This document shows positions 37,897 to 49,000 of a DNA stretch of 64,000 nt, piece by piece. The position numbers and the translations under genes are program-made. This stretch comes from Streptococcus oralis. Its GTDB lineage: Bacteria; Bacillota; Bacilli; Lactobacillales; Streptococcaceae. The stretch lies in NCBI RefSeq assembly GCF_019929345.1, contig NZ_JAHZPJ010000013.1, forward strand, positions 9,066-73,065. Reading direction: 5' to 3'. The notes beneath the pieces were generated by a model. It had not been told where the DNA came from. It made no database searches and saw only the letters and a list, made by a program, of their open reading frames with translations. Every line of letters begins with the position of its first letter. The stretch's first letter is position 1.

Positions 37897-38117
37897 AAGT
37901 TCTTATCTCCATTTTTCTCTATGTAGTCTAATTCTATCTTGTGCTCTCTACGAAGAACAGCTTCCGCCTCTAGATAGTCTAGCTTGTCCATCAGACCTGC
38001 ATCATAGATTCGAGAGAGTTCGAGCTTCATCAGTTCAATATCATACAAGCGCTTCCCCACATAGACAATAATGCCAAATTGTTTGAGAAATTGCTGCACA
38101 TCATAGAATGTTTTCAT
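37893..38117 (-). CDS. YqgQ family protein (DUF910)
   Basis: A 74-residue protein (MKTFYDVQQFLKQFGIIVYV ...) with the DUF910/YqgQ motif DIELMKLELSRIYDAGLMD. Start choice: ATG at 38117; a -10 box TGCTAAAAT ends 7 bases upstream, so a longer frame beginning further upstream would not be transcribed in full. It may be leaderless. It overlaps the rhodanese-like gene by 4 bases. Role unknown. Confidence 0.8.
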   Translation of the reverse strand: MKTFYDVQQFLKQFGIIVYVGKRLYDIELMKLELSRIYDAGLMDKLDYLEAEAVLRREHKIELDYIEKNGDKNL

Positions 38118-38227
38118 AGCTTCCATTTTAGCAGATTCTAGACATTTTTTCAATACCAGTTTGGGCCTTTCCTCTCTTCCCTTCATCTTCTTTGCTCATT
38201 CTTCCGCAAGTGTGGTACAATAAAAGC

Positions 38228-39136
38228 ATGAGAATTCAACAACTACACTATATTATCAAAATCGTCGAAACTGGCTCTATGAATGAAGCAGCCAAGCAAC
38301 TCTTTATCACCCAACCCAGTCTCTCTAATGCCGTTCGAGACTTGGAAAATGAAATGGGTATTGAAATCTTTATCCGCAATCCCAAGGGCATTACCTTGAC
38401 TCGTGATGGGATGGAGTTTCTCTCCTATGCCCGTCAGGTTGTCGAGCAAACCCAGCTTCTGGAGGAACGCTATAAAAACCCTGTCGCCCACCGCGAACTC
38501 TTTAGCGTTTCGTCTCAACACTATGCCTTTGTGGTCAACGCCTTTGTATCGCTACTTAAGAAAAGTGATATGGAAAAATACGAGCTTTTCCTTCGTGAAA
38601 CTCGGACTTGGGAGATTATTGACGACGTCAAAAACTTCCGTAGTGAGGTCGGTGTCCTCTTCTTAAACAGCTACAACCGTGATGTTTTAACGAAAATGCT
38701 GGATGACAACCACCTGCTTGCCCACCATCTCTTCACAGCCCAGCCCCATATCTTTGTCAGCAAGACCAACCCTCTGGCAAAGAAAGATAAGGTGAAACTA
38801 GAAGACTTGGAGAACTTCCCTTACCTTAGTTATGACCAAGGGACACACAATTCTTTCTACTTTTCGGAAGAGATTCTTTCACAAGAGCACCACAAGAAAT
38901 CTATCGTGGTCAGCGACCGTGCCACCCTCTTTAATCTCTTGATTGGTTTGGATGGTTATACCATTGCGACAGGGATTTTAAATAGCAACCTCAATGGAGA
39001 CAATATCGTTTCCATTCCACTGGACATAGACGATCCCATTGAACTAGTCTATATCCAACATGAAAAAACCAGCCTATCCAAAATGGGCGAACGCTTTATC
39101 GAGTATCTACTTGAAGAAGTTCAGTTTGATAGTTGA
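38228..39136 (+). CDS. LysR-family transcriptional regulator
   Basis: A 302-residue regulator: N-terminal winged helix (MRIQQLHYIIKIVETGSMNEAAKQLF, then ITQPSLSNAVRDLENEMG) and a C-terminal substrate-binding domain (about 90-295). The start MRIQQL is preceded at 6 bases by TACAAT, with TTGCTC 18 bases further upstream, and no ribosome binding site, so it looks leaderless. The downstream amidase has its own promoter. Sequence resembles the CpsY/MetR-type streptococcal LysR group; target not determined. Confidence 0.9.
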   Translation: MRIQQLHYIIKIVETGSMNEAAKQLFITQPSLSNAVRDLENEMGIEIFIRNPKGITLTRDGMEFLSYARQVVEQTQLLEERYKNPVAHRELFSVSSQHYAFVVNAFVSLLKKSDMEKYELFLRETRTWEIIDDVKNFRSEVGVLFLNSYNRDVLTKMLDDNHLLAHHLFTAQPHIFVSKTNPLAKKDKVKLEDLENFPYLSYDQGTHNSFYFSEEILSQEHHKKSIVVSDRATLFNLLIGLDGYTIATGILNSNLNGDNIVSIPLDIDDPIELVYIQHEKTSLSKMGERFIEYLLEEVQFDS

Positions 39137-39161
39137 TAAACCATCAGACATATTTTATAAT
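39133..39161 (+). promoter_or_regulatory. Promoter of the choline-binding amidase gene
   Basis: TTGATA (39133-39138), 17 bases, TATAAT (39156-39161). The -35 overlaps the stop codon of the lysR gene. Confidence 0.75.
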
Positions 39162-39193
39162 ATTTCTTAGAAAATAATGATTGGAGAATATCG

Positions 39194-40993
39194 TTGAAAA
39201 AGTTCATATTGGCAAGTGCTGTTGTCCTTTCAATGGCAGGATTTGTCCAAGCACCTATCTACGCCGAGGAAAGTAATGCTAATCCTCCTGCTACCACCGA
39301 ACAAAGCAACTCTAAGGAAGATAAGAAGGATCTTTCAACTAAAACTGAGGAGGAGGTTGCAACACTTCCAAAAGACAGGACAAAAGAAGAACCCCCTAAA
39401 AAAGAAGGATGGCAGGAAGAAAATAAGCAGTGGCGTTTCTATGAAAACAATCAGCCCGTCCTCAAATGGAAAAAAATTCAAGATAAGTGGTACTATTTTG
39501 ACCAAGAGGGAAATCGACTTAGTGATACTATCTTTGATGGCTATGTTCTCAATAAAGATGGGGTCATGGTAGAAAATAGTTGGGTAGATCTTGAAGGGAA
39601 ATGGTACTACGCCAATGAGTCTGGAAAAATCATCCAGCAAAAATGGGAAAAAATCGGAGGAGTTTGGTACTACTTTGACAAAGATGGTATCATGCTCAGT
39701 CAGACAATCGTTGATGGCTACCTTCTCACTAAAAGTGGAGCTATGGCAGAGAGTGGCTGGGTGAGGGTTGACCAAAATTGGTATTATGTCACACCATCTG
39801 GCAGAATCTCACAAGACAAATGGGAAAAAGTAAACGGTTCCTGGTATTATTTTGATAAAAACGGCGTGATGCTCAGCAAAACGACCGTTGGTGCTTACCT
39901 GCTCGGCAGTAGCGGGGCTATGGCGGAAAACTCTTGGGTGAAGATTGATCAAAATTGGTATTACGCTAATGAATATGGGAAATATAGCCAAGACAAATGG
40001 GAGAAAATCAAGGGAACTTGGTATGCTTTTGAACAAAATGGAGTCATGCTTTCCAATAAATGGAAAGGAAGCTACTACCTCAAATCTAGTGGAGCCATGG
40101 CTGAAAAAGAGTGGATCTTTGATAAGGCCTACAACAGTTGGTTCTATCTAAAAGCGAATGGGACCTACGCGGCTCGTGAATGGATTGGAGCCTACTATCT
40201 CAAGTCTGGTGGTTATATGGCCAAGAATGAGTGGATTTACGACGACTATTACAAGGCTCGTTACTATTTGGACGATAGCGGACATTATGTTTCAGGAACC
40301 TACAAGATAGATGGAAAGGAACATTTGTTCCAAAAATACGGCCAATGGATTTCTGAAGTCTCAACAGAAGGTGGATTTGTAAAAGGCCAATACAGTAAAA
40401 CTATCTTCCTAGATCCTGGACATGGTGGCCGGGATTCCGGTGCCTTTTACTACAATGTCGCTGAAAAAGATCTCAACATGCAGATTTACCGTAAACTTCG
40501 TGCTAAGTTAGAAGAACTAGGCTACAAGGTTCTCACTTCTCGTGATAGTGATATTGACGTTGACTTTATTACCGAACGTTCTCGCATGGTTAATAAAACC
40601 AACTCTGACATCTTTATCAGTATTCACTTCAATGCTACTGGTAGCTCATACTCAAAAGCGAGCGGTATTCAAACCTACTCCTATAGTGATGAACCTGATT
40701 ATCCAAGTAAGATAAATAAGTACTGGCACAATCACCCTGATCGTATGAGTGAAAGCAAACGCCTTGCTGCTGCTATCCACTCCTCACTCCTAGCTGAAAC
40801 AGGAGCCAAGGATGCAGGCTTATTGGAAAGTAGCTTTGCCGTACTACGTGAAACAGCTAAACCAGCTGTCCTACTGGAACTTGGATATATGGATAATTTT
40901 ACCGAAAGCCAACAAATCAGAGATAGCCACTACCAAGATAAGCTGGTGGCAGGCATTGTAAAAGGTATCCAAAAATATTACGCTGGTAAATAA
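39194..40993 (+). CDS. Choline-binding N-acetylmuramoyl-L-alanine amidase (Amidase_3)
   Basis: A 599-residue secreted protein with a TTG start (GGAGA 7 bases upstream) and a signal peptide cut after APIYAEE or near it. A short Glu/Lys/Thr linker leads to about 12 tryptophan-rich choline/glucan-binding repeats from residue 70 to 390 (WYYFDKDG..., GYLLTKSGAMAESGW). The C-terminal domain (about 405-599) is Amidase_3: IFLDPGHGGRDSGAF, SIHFNAT and VLRETAKPAVLLELGYMDN carry the zinc-binding His and catalytic Glu. This order, repeats first and Amidase_3 last, differs from LytA. Regulation by the upstream LysR gene is possible. Confidence 0.88.
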   Translation: MKKFILASAVVLSMAGFVQAPIYAEESNANPPATTEQSNSKEDKKDLSTKTEEEVATLPKDRTKEEPPKKEGWQEENKQWRFYENNQPVLKWKKIQDKWYYFDQEGNRLSDTIFDGYVLNKDGVMVENSWVDLEGKWYYANESGKIIQQKWEKIGGVWYYFDKDGIMLSQTIVDGYLLTKSGAMAESGWVRVDQNWYYVTPSGRISQDKWEKVNGSWYYFDKNGVMLSKTTVGAYLLGSSGAMAENSWVKIDQNWYYANEYGKYSQDKWEKIKGTWYAFEQNGVMLSNKWKGSYYLKSSGAMAEKEWIFDKAYNSWFYLKANGTYAAREWIGAYYLKSGGYMAKNEWIYDDYYKARYYLDDSGHYVSGTYKIDGKEHLFQKYGQWISEVSTEGGFVKGQYSKTIFLDPGHGGRDSGAFYYNVAEKDLNMQIYRKLRAKLEELGYKVLTSRDSDIDVDFITERSRMVNKTNSDIFISIHFNATGSSYSKASGIQTYSYSDEPDYPSKINKYWHNHPDRMSESKRLAAAIHSSLLAETGAKDAGLLESSFAVLRETAKPAVLLELGYMDNFTESQQIRDSHYQDKLVAGIVKGIQKYYAGK

Positions 40994-40997
40994 CAAT

Positions 40998-41023
40998 AAA
41001 GTCTCGAGAAACCTCGAGACTTT
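40998..41023. terminator. Bidirectional terminator
   Basis: AAAGTCTCGAG and CTCGAGACTTT pair perfectly around a 4-base loop between the convergent amidase and LiaI-like genes. Confidence 0.85.
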
Positions 41024-41024
41024 T

Positions 41025-41342
41025 CTATTTGTCTTCTTTTTTATCTTTATCAGGAAAGAGGTAGCCAAGTCCTACACAAGCTAGCACACCGGCACCAATC
41101 ACCAAACCACTTGAAATTGGCAAAAGATCCAAGATGGCATTTGCAATGATAAAGGCAATAATCAAGCACATGAAGCTAGCTTTGTAGTCTTTTTTTAAAA
41201 AGTTTTCTAGCGCGAAATAGAGGAACAATCCAACTGGAATCAGTGACCAGAGGTTGATATCTAAACTTGGCCATCCAACAGAACCTAAATACAATACGAG
41301 CGCTGCTGCTACTAAGAATACAAGTCCTAATAATTTTTTCAT
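41025..41342 (-). CDS. LiaI/LiaF-like transmembrane protein
   Basis: A 105-residue protein with about four hydrophobic segments and a Lys/Asp tail (FPDKDKKEDK). The pattern WPSLDINLWSLIPVGLFLYFALENFLKKDY fits the LiaI-LiaF-type membrane domain. The start MKKLLG at 41342 has GGAGA upstream; the in-frame extension to 41444 is not needed. A link to envelope stress sensing is inference. Confidence 0.75.
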   Translation of the reverse strand: MKKLLGLVFLVAAALVLYLGSVGWPSLDINLWSLIPVGLFLYFALENFLKKDYKASFMCLIIAFIIANAILDLLPISSGLVIGAGVLACVGLGYLFPDKDKKEDK

Positions 41343-41499
41343 TTTTTGTCTCCATTTTCTTTTTTTATTGACTTGAGTTATCTGATACTGACTCCTCACA
41401 TCCCTTACATGAATCATTATAGCAGAGGATTTTTTCAAGAACAAGGCCTTTTGCCTATCTGGTCTATATCTCGGTCTAAGTGGTTGAATAGTAGTGATA

Positions 41500-41536
41500 A
41501 AGAAAGAAGCCCATTAGGGCTTCTTGATTTTGCCGA
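41500..41536. repeat. Copy of the tRNA-Thr 3'-end/terminator repeat
   Basis: About 37 bases match the sequence at 42721-42757 at 33 of 37 positions, including GCCCATTAGGGCTTCTT and TGCCGA, the last bases of the tRNA-Thr gene. The hairpin GAAGCCC/GGGCTTC also ends transcription of the DUF6287-like gene. Confidence 0.7.
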
Positions 41537-41583
41537 GTACAAGAGCAGTTCTGAACGATGATAATCTAAAGTTTGATTCTAAA

Positions 41584-42447
41584 CTAGTTTTTCTTTTTCT
41601 TAGATTCTAGAGAAGATTTGATTGCTTCACGATCAGCTTGCAGTTGAGCTAAATTCTTTTCTTCTTCCTCAAGTTTACTGGTATCTGGTTTCACACGATA
41701 GTAAACATCTTCTGGTTTCATTAACATCGCTTCATATTGTTGTCCAGAAAAAAGTCTTTCCTCAGCATGATTACTTTTATCCGTAATCTTTCCATCATCA
41801 CCAGGTTGCATAACAACTCCACTTGGAACAGCAACTACTACAAATCCTCCAGCAACAGAATCTTTTACCCATGCACTGATAGACGCTGTCTCAGGGTTAC
41901 GACTATCTTGACCTTTTGATACCTTTAATCCAACTACAGATTCGTACTTTTGATCATTTGTAAACCAAGTCGCATCTACTTCTCCAGAATTCGTAATAAT
42001 GTATTCATTGCCAGATTGACTACGCCAAGTGCCTTCTAAACTAGACAAATCATTGTTCTTGATTGCTTCAATATCTAGTTTTGGAACGGCAGTTTCTTTC
42101 TTTAGCTTGCTAACAAGTGCTTCTGCTTCAGTAATCTTGGTGTCCAAATCAGCCAGTTGATTCTTGAGTTTTTGAATTTCCTCTTGTTTATCCTTATCAG
42201 TCTCATCCGTTTTTCCTTGGCTTGTAGACGCTTGACTTGTTGTCTCTGTAGTTGAAACTGAAGACGATGCTTGATTTGACTCTTTCTTTCCAATCAGAGA
42301 ATATGAGAAAATACTTACTAGGATTAGAGCAACCAAAATACCGAGGACTATCCCGATATAGATTTTTATATTTGGAGCCGACTTTGATTCAGACCGCTTA
42401 GGTCCATTGACCTCTTCAAATTGTTTTTCCCGTTCTTTCTTATTCAT
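41584..42447 (-). CDS. Membrane-anchored protein with DUF6287-like domain
   Basis: A 287-residue protein. One membrane segment (about 27-50) after a charged N terminus, a Ser/Thr-rich stretch with a coiled coil (about 85-120, KDKQEEIQKLKNQLADLDTKITEAEALVSKL), then an extracellular domain from about 130 with SLEGTWRSQSGNEYIITNSGEV, which fits the DUF6287 repeat of streptococcal lipoproteins. It ends in a second coiled helix with a Lys tail. Flanked by two copies of the tRNA-Thr end repeat. Function unknown. Confidence 0.72.
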   Translation of the reverse strand: MNKKEREKQFEEVNGPKRSESKSAPNIKIYIGIVLGILVALILVSIFSYSLIGKKESNQASSSVSTTETTSQASTSQGKTDETDKDKQEEIQKLKNQLADLDTKITEAEALVSKLKKETAVPKLDIEAIKNNDLSSLEGTWRSQSGNEYIITNSGEVDATWFTNDQKYESVVGLKVSKGQDSRNPETASISAWVKDSVAGGFVVVAVPSGVVMQPGDDGKITDKSNHAEERLFSGQQYEAMLMKPEDVYYRVKPDTSKLEEEEKNLAQLQADREAIKSSLESKKKKN

Positions 42448-42750
42448 AATTTTCTCCTTTTTGATTTATATTCAGGCAAGCTTACGAGACTTCATTCGTT
42501 ACTATCCATGAATTTTTATGACTTTTTTAAAAAATCTAAGCAAAAATTGCTAGAATAATTCACTATAAAAACATCTCTAGATTGGTAGCAAAACAAGTAT
42601 TTATTACAATACATTATACCACAAAATATAAACTACCGTTTGTAATTATTTTTTCATAAGTCGAAGGTATGTTTTTTAAACAGAAGCCATCTCAAATATT
42701 TCATCTTTTCTGTGTTTACAAAAAAGAAACCCATTAGGGCTTCTTCATTC
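42448..42750. other. Intergenic region with repeat copy
   Basis: About 300 AT-rich bases with no ORF. The right end (42721-42750) is the tRNA-Thr terminator hairpin, part of the direct repeat also found at 41500-41536. I see nothing else in it. Confidence 0.6.
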
Positions 42751-42757
42751 TGCCGAT
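42721..42757. repeat. tRNA-Thr 3' end/terminator repeat, copy 2
   Basis: Direct-repeat partner of 41500-41536. It covers the terminator hairpin and the first seven bases of the tRNA 3' end in the minus orientation. Confidence 0.7.
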
Positions 42758-42823
42758 TGCAGGGATCGAACCTGTGACCTACGCGTTACGAGTGCGTTGC
42801 TCTACCAACTGAGCTAAATCGGC
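42751..42823 (-). tRNA. tRNA-Thr (anticodon CGT)
   Basis: A 73-base cloverleaf. The acceptor is GCCGATT/AATCGGC plus A, the D arm is GCTC...GAGC, the T arm is CAGG TTCGATC CCTG. The anticodon loop CTCGTAA (complement of 42786-42792) gives CGT, reading ACG threonine codons. CCA is not encoded. Confidence 0.93.
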
Positions 42824-42835
42824 GACTACTCTTTT

Positions 42836-42863
42836 AGTATAGCACTCTGAAAATAGATGTCAA
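42836..42863 (-). promoter_or_regulatory. Promoter of tRNA-Thr
   Basis: On the minus strand TTGACA (42858-42863), 16 bases, TATACT (42836-42841), about 12 bases before the tRNA 5' end. Confidence 0.8.
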
Positions 42864-42884
42864 GAGATTTTCATCACCATTAGA

Positions 42885-42912
42885 AAAAGCCTGTCCTGAG
42901 ACAAGGCTTTTA
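42885..42912. terminator. Terminator after prtA
   Basis: AAAAGCCTGTC and GACAAGGCTTTT pair with one bulge around a 4-base loop. It lies between prtA and the tRNA gene, 136 bases after the prtA stop. Confidence 0.75.
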
Positions 42913-43047
42913 TATATATCTCTTTAAAATCTCCCATTTTCATAGAAATCTAAATAATATATTTATAAATCAATATTTTCACAAAACTATGTCATCACCT
43001 CACTATCTAATCTCAGTACATAAACCATTTTTTCTATAGCTTTTGTC

Positions 43048-46000
43048 TTAATCTTTATTTTTTTTCTTCAATCCAAGAAAAGCTCCTACTATAAACATTA
43101 TTCCGGCAGCTAATAGTGTCTGGGCTCCGCTTGCTGTTCCGGTTTTTGGCAACTCATTAGGATTGTTAATAGTTGATTTACTATTGATGTTGGTATTTTT
43201 ATTAGTTAAGTTCCCTTTTTCATTTAGATAAACTTTCTTGTTAATTTCAAAGTTTTTATCATTTTCATCAGAAACAATACTGTTGACATCATTAGTTGAA
43301 TCAGATTGTGTTTTTTCTTTCTTTTTCGATACATCAAAAGTAGGTTTATTTTCCTCCTCCTTTTTCTCCTCTATTTTCTTGAATACAGGTTTTATAAAGG
43401 TATCTTTTGATAGATTAAGAACATAGCCGGCGTCTTTTTTCCCTTCGAAACCAGAAATTTCCCAACCATCAAATTGGTATCCTTTTTCTAATTCACCCTT
43501 ATAGACAGGTAACATAAAATCTTCTTCCGACACTATCGTTGAACTCATTTCTTTTCCATTTTGAATGGTCACGGTTACCCTATGAGGTTTTAGTTCGCTT
43601 ACCTCCCCCGTATCTTTGTTTAAAATGAATTCTTTTACGGTTGTATTTCTTGCAAAATCTTTTACAACAATCTTAATGTTTAGTGTCTTATCTGTTAGTT
43701 GTTTAATATCATTAAATGATTTATATTCTTTTCCATTTACATAAATATGTTGTTCTTGAATCTCACCATCGAATCCATTATTTCTTTTATCATTGATGTT
43801 AAAGACTACAGATTTTCCGTTAGCATATTCGATACTAGTATTTCCCTTAGGATCAATGCTTACTTCAGGTTTTACATTATCATATAAGAATTGATAGTGT
43901 ACTCCAACCGCTTTCGCATTCAAATCGCTATAGCCAGTTTGAAGATAAACATTTCCATCCATATCTGTTACCTTATCTGGAAATCCGTTTGCTTTATAGT
44001 CTTTCATTCCCCAGTCCATGATGTCACCGTCTTTAACATTAAGCTTAATGTTAAAATCTCTAGTGTTATCAATGTGTAAATCTCCATAGATTAAATAATT
44101 ATCTACAACCGATTCATTAACTCTCAACTCCCAGTTAAAACCACCCTTATCAGAAATCTTACCTCTTAAATAGAATTCTGGATTTCGTACATAAATTTTA
44201 TTAGTTTTAGATGGATTAAAGTAGTTCTTGTCCATTGAAAGATTTACTGGTTTTGCATCAATAAATAACGTAGAGCCATCTTCTTTTATAGCTTCGATGT
44301 TGGACTTATCCTCTCCTGTGTACTCTTTACCATCCTTACCAAATAATACCAGTTTAGAAGGATCTGTCACAAGATTGCCATCTTTATCGATTGCCTCCCC
44401 TTTATCATTCATTTTAAATGTAAACACTTGATATCTTACAATGTTAAAGCCGTCCAAAGCCGACATTAATACTGATTGAGTACTTCTTCCATCTTCAACA
44501 TTTCTACTATCAGCATAAATTGTTGTTTCTGATAAGACTCTTAGATTAGGATTGGCCTTTTGGATTTTTGCTATATCTTCCTTGCTATAGACTCCATTCC
44601 CTTCTAACATATCCGTTTTCCCAGGATTATAGGTAGTCACTTTTAGTGCATAGCCTTTTCTTAGAATGATGTTATCCTTTAACAGATATTGTTGTTTTTC
44701 TGAATCAGAATAGATTTTACCAGATTCCATGTCCGTTAAATTGTTTGGTTTATTTTTTGAAAGATCTCCTTCTCCTAATTCTATTACATTCCCATAACTT
44801 GATGCATACGGATATTCTGATTTAGTTTCTTTAATTTTTTCAGGCATTCTAATTTTAGTTTCAGCTTTTATCCGACCATCATCTTTAACAAAGAATCTCA
44901 TATCTCCTGCAAAAGCTAATCCATCCACAATATCATTAATATTAGCGTATAAATCAAATGTCATCGTTTTTGAGTGGGAATCATACTTGGTCGTTTTGAT
45001 TTCTATAGATTTATAGTTATTTCCATAATATACCTTGGCATTTTTAGAAACATTACTGATCTTTCCAAGAATTTCAAAGTGTCCATCTTTAGATGGGTTT
45101 AGAATGCCATAAATTTTTGATTTGATTTCATCAAGTTTTTCAGTTTCATATTCTAAGGCACTACCATCATCATATGCAATGATATTTCCCTTATCATCGT
45201 ATTTATAATCGTATTCCTCTATTCTCTTACCAGTTTCACTTGTAAAGTCATCAACTTCTCTAAATTTCTTTTTAATGAGTTTCTTTAAATCTTTGCTTTC
45301 AAAGTCTCTAATTGTTGAAATTGTTTTATGAATAGTCAAGCTAGATTTTTCTTCGGTAGCCTCTTCATTTTCTTGATGATGTTCTACTTCCGTTGTATCT
45401 TTTTTAAGACTATCCTCTTTTCTATTTTCTAAATTTTTAAATTTAGATTCGGAAATCTCGCCAAGCTTTTGGTATTTAGATGAATCTTGATCAGGATCTA
45501 CTAGATAATAGGAAATCATCCCCTTTTCATCAGCATGATCAGCAAATTTAATTCTATGAATCTTTGTGAAATTGCTAGAACCGTCTAATGCAATCACTTC
45601 AATGATTTTGCCTCTTAAATCTCCTGCACCTTTAATTTCATAAATGGTATTTCCGTCTTTGTCAAGTTTCCTATTTCTTCCTTGACCCTCACCTGCATAA
45701 GTTACTTCAAGATTTTTCTCAACCTCTCCATCTTCATTAACAAGAGCGGCGCCAGCATACCAAACTTCATTGGCAATCTCGTCAAATTTTTCAGGATGTT
45801 CTTTTTGATCTCTCGCAAATAGCGTTTCATTCTTATATTGCTCTTTGACCTTGTGATAAGTATCCTTTGTAATTAACTTAATTTTTTCAGGATTTGAAAA
45901 ATCAATTGAAACAATCTTTGGAGGTGTGTTATCAATTTTTACAGGAATATAGGAAACTTGCCATGGGTAATCCTTGGTTAATCTATATTTAAATTTATAG

Positions 46001-49000
46001 AAATATTGGCCTTCCGCAATCGGTTCAAATTGTCCTCGTATCTTAGTAGCAGGATCTTTTTTGTCATTACTTTCTGGGGCATTTTCTTCTCTACCTCTAG
46101 GGTTATAAATGAGTCCATCCCATTTCAAGTCACCCCAAACTTTTAGTTTAGATGATTTAATGCCCTTTGCATCATTTCTTTTAGAGTTTAAAATTCCTTT
46201 AATAAAGTGTTCTCTCGAAATGACTTTTAAGTCTCTTTGATTTTCTCCTTCTTTATTTGTATTTACTATTGAAATCACTCCTTCTTCTGCACTTCTTAAT
46301 ACAAGTGGAGAAGGCGTTAATCCTCTCTCAAGTTGAGCATCTTGAGGATTTCCATTTGAATCTAAAGGATAAATTTTAGCAATATTAGAACCACTTGATG
46401 ACGGTGCGTTGATTCCTTCGTTATTGAAAGCAAATAATTCTGGATTTTGATCTAGGGATGTTATATTTTTATCTTTTCTATTTTGTATAACTCCTGCTGG
46501 ATTAAATTTATCTATACCATGTTCTCCACCAATCCCCTTATTTAAGGTACCTGGAATTTTTGGTTTACCATCATCATCATAACCTTCCATCGCTTTTGAT
46601 TTTGACCCTTCTTCCCAGGCCCATTTATCAAGGATTGGTTCGTGGTTCCAATTCCCTGCAAATCCCATTAGAGGCATCGATAAAGAAGGTTGGAAATTTA
46701 TTTTCTTCCCGTTGGAGTTTAGAGCTTCCATTTCTTCCACTGACTCAAAATGAATAAATGATTCTACAAATTTATTTTTATTTTTTGCTTCTCCAACATT
46801 TATAACTGCATTTAAATCAAAGCTGGAATTTGGGCCTATAGTGAAAGTGTCATGCTCAAATGTGATATTTGCTCCTTTGACTTTTTCTGGGTGAATTTCT
46901 GGAACAATTTGCTTCCCGTCCGGAGATTTTTCATCTTTATATGTTTCATCGAGTTTTAGTCTATCAGTTAGAGCATCTGTAGTTACAGTTGATGCAGAAA
47001 CTTTAAATGTTAAAGGTCTGTTTGAGGTATTGTGAAGCTTAATTGTAAAGTATTTTTTATCACCTTTTATTTCTTTAAGAGAAATGGAACCATATGAATT
47101 TACCAAACCTTTAGAATCTGTATTTTTGAAAGTTGCTACAACTTCATTTCTCAAAGCGTTGGCAACATTAATTAGTCCCGCTCCCTGCTGTCTAGGCGAT
47201 GCAAAGTATTGACTCTTTTCTTTCCAAGAGGTTGCATCCATCATAGGTCTTGCAGTATTTTGTAGAGCTATTTTTGTAAGACTTGTAAGGTCTATTTTGT
47301 CATCTCCCTTAAGATTTTTCAAGACAGGTCTTTCAAGCAATTCCTTTAATTTGGGTCGAATCAAAACAGTAGAAGCTGCTACAATTGGAGTTGCCATGCT
47401 AGTTCCTGACATATAACCATAAGTAGATTTACCATTAATAACATTTAGAGTGGATTTAATATTTTTACCAGGTGCTGAAACATCCGGTTTTAAAAGCAAA
47501 TCTGTTCTTGGCCCCCAAGATGTAGACCCTGCTGGAACTATAATATCTTCTTTATAAAGTTCTTTGTCTGTGTCAGGTGCAAATTTAAAGTCAATTTCTT
47601 TTTCATCACCTACATTCGGTTTATTAGAATTATAGCTTTCCATATCAATTGGATAGTATTGTTCTAAGTTATCTTTAAAATCTTCCTTATTATTTCTTTT
47701 AACTTCAGTTTTTTTATCAGGGTTAATCATGTTCCATAATTTTACACCATCATCTCCTGAAATTGAAAATACTTGACTTTTAGTCCCTTCATCCGCTTCA
47801 TATCCCATAGCTGGAAGGTCTGTCCAATTATCTCTATTGTAGTAATTTACAGTATTTACAACCATAATGGCACGTGCGCCTTTATCCATAGCTCTTTTAA
47901 AAGCATCTTTTAAATCCTTGGTATAAATTCTATCCATTACTGCAATTTTGCCCTTAAGATCCAATCCTATCAAATCTTGGTCTTGACCTTTGCCTATATA
48001 TACAAATTTTAATTTATTTGGAGTTTTTGACCCATCCTCATTTGTTAGGATTTTATTTTTATCGAAAAAAGCTCCTATATTTCTGTATTTAAAACTTTGT
48101 CCTCCAATGTTAACCTTATCAAACTCAATGGTTTGATTTTTAGCAGAAGCGACCGCTATTGCATCTTCATGTGCGGCAGTTCGTGTTACATTTCCAGTAT
48201 CTGTCATTTTCAGATTATTATTGGCTACTAAATCCCAAGAAGAACTTGAAGCAGAAGTCGCAAAGTTACCTGTAGCAACAACCATTGGGATTCCTGCTTT
48301 TCTTAATGCTCTAATAGCCTCCCAATATTTCTCGCCTACAAGACCTGTTCCTGTAAAACCAGATGATACCGAAACAACATCGACATTGTGTTTGATCGAA
48401 TCTTCAATAGCATGAAACATTGTTTCATCACCCGCAAACCCAGATACTGCGTCAGAGTACATTTTATAAGAGAAAATTTGTGCATTAGGCGCAATTCCAT
48501 CTATGCCATTAAAGTTCTTGATGTCTTTTTCAGTATCATTTCCAGCAAGAATCCCTGCAATATGCATCCCATGTGGGTCAAAATAATCCCTTCCATCATC
48601 ATATTTTTCTACAGTGATTTTACCACCATTATAATAATTGAACGCATGAGGGATTTTATCACTCAACCAATAATTTTTATCAGTGCCTTTTAAATCCTCT
48701 TTTTTAAATTTCATTGAGTCTTTGGCATCATCATCGATCCTCATAGCCTTATGCCTATAATCTGTTCCAGTATCGATATTTGAAATGACCATACCTCTAC
48801 CATCAAAATTTTTCCCGAATGGAGCATTAATAGACTTTAGGTAATCAATAGCTTCCTCAACTCCAATTTCCTTTCTGGCATGATTCAACATTGGTTGGAG
48901 TTTTTGTGATCGTTCAACCGACGAAACACCTTCTATTTGTTTAATTTTGTCCAAATTATCTGGAGTTGTTTCAATGGCGGTGCCATTAAAAATTGTATTA

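Noticed and set aside
45000..46800. Frames on the plus strand inside prtA
   Set aside because: Low-complexity shadows of the protease gene without start signals.
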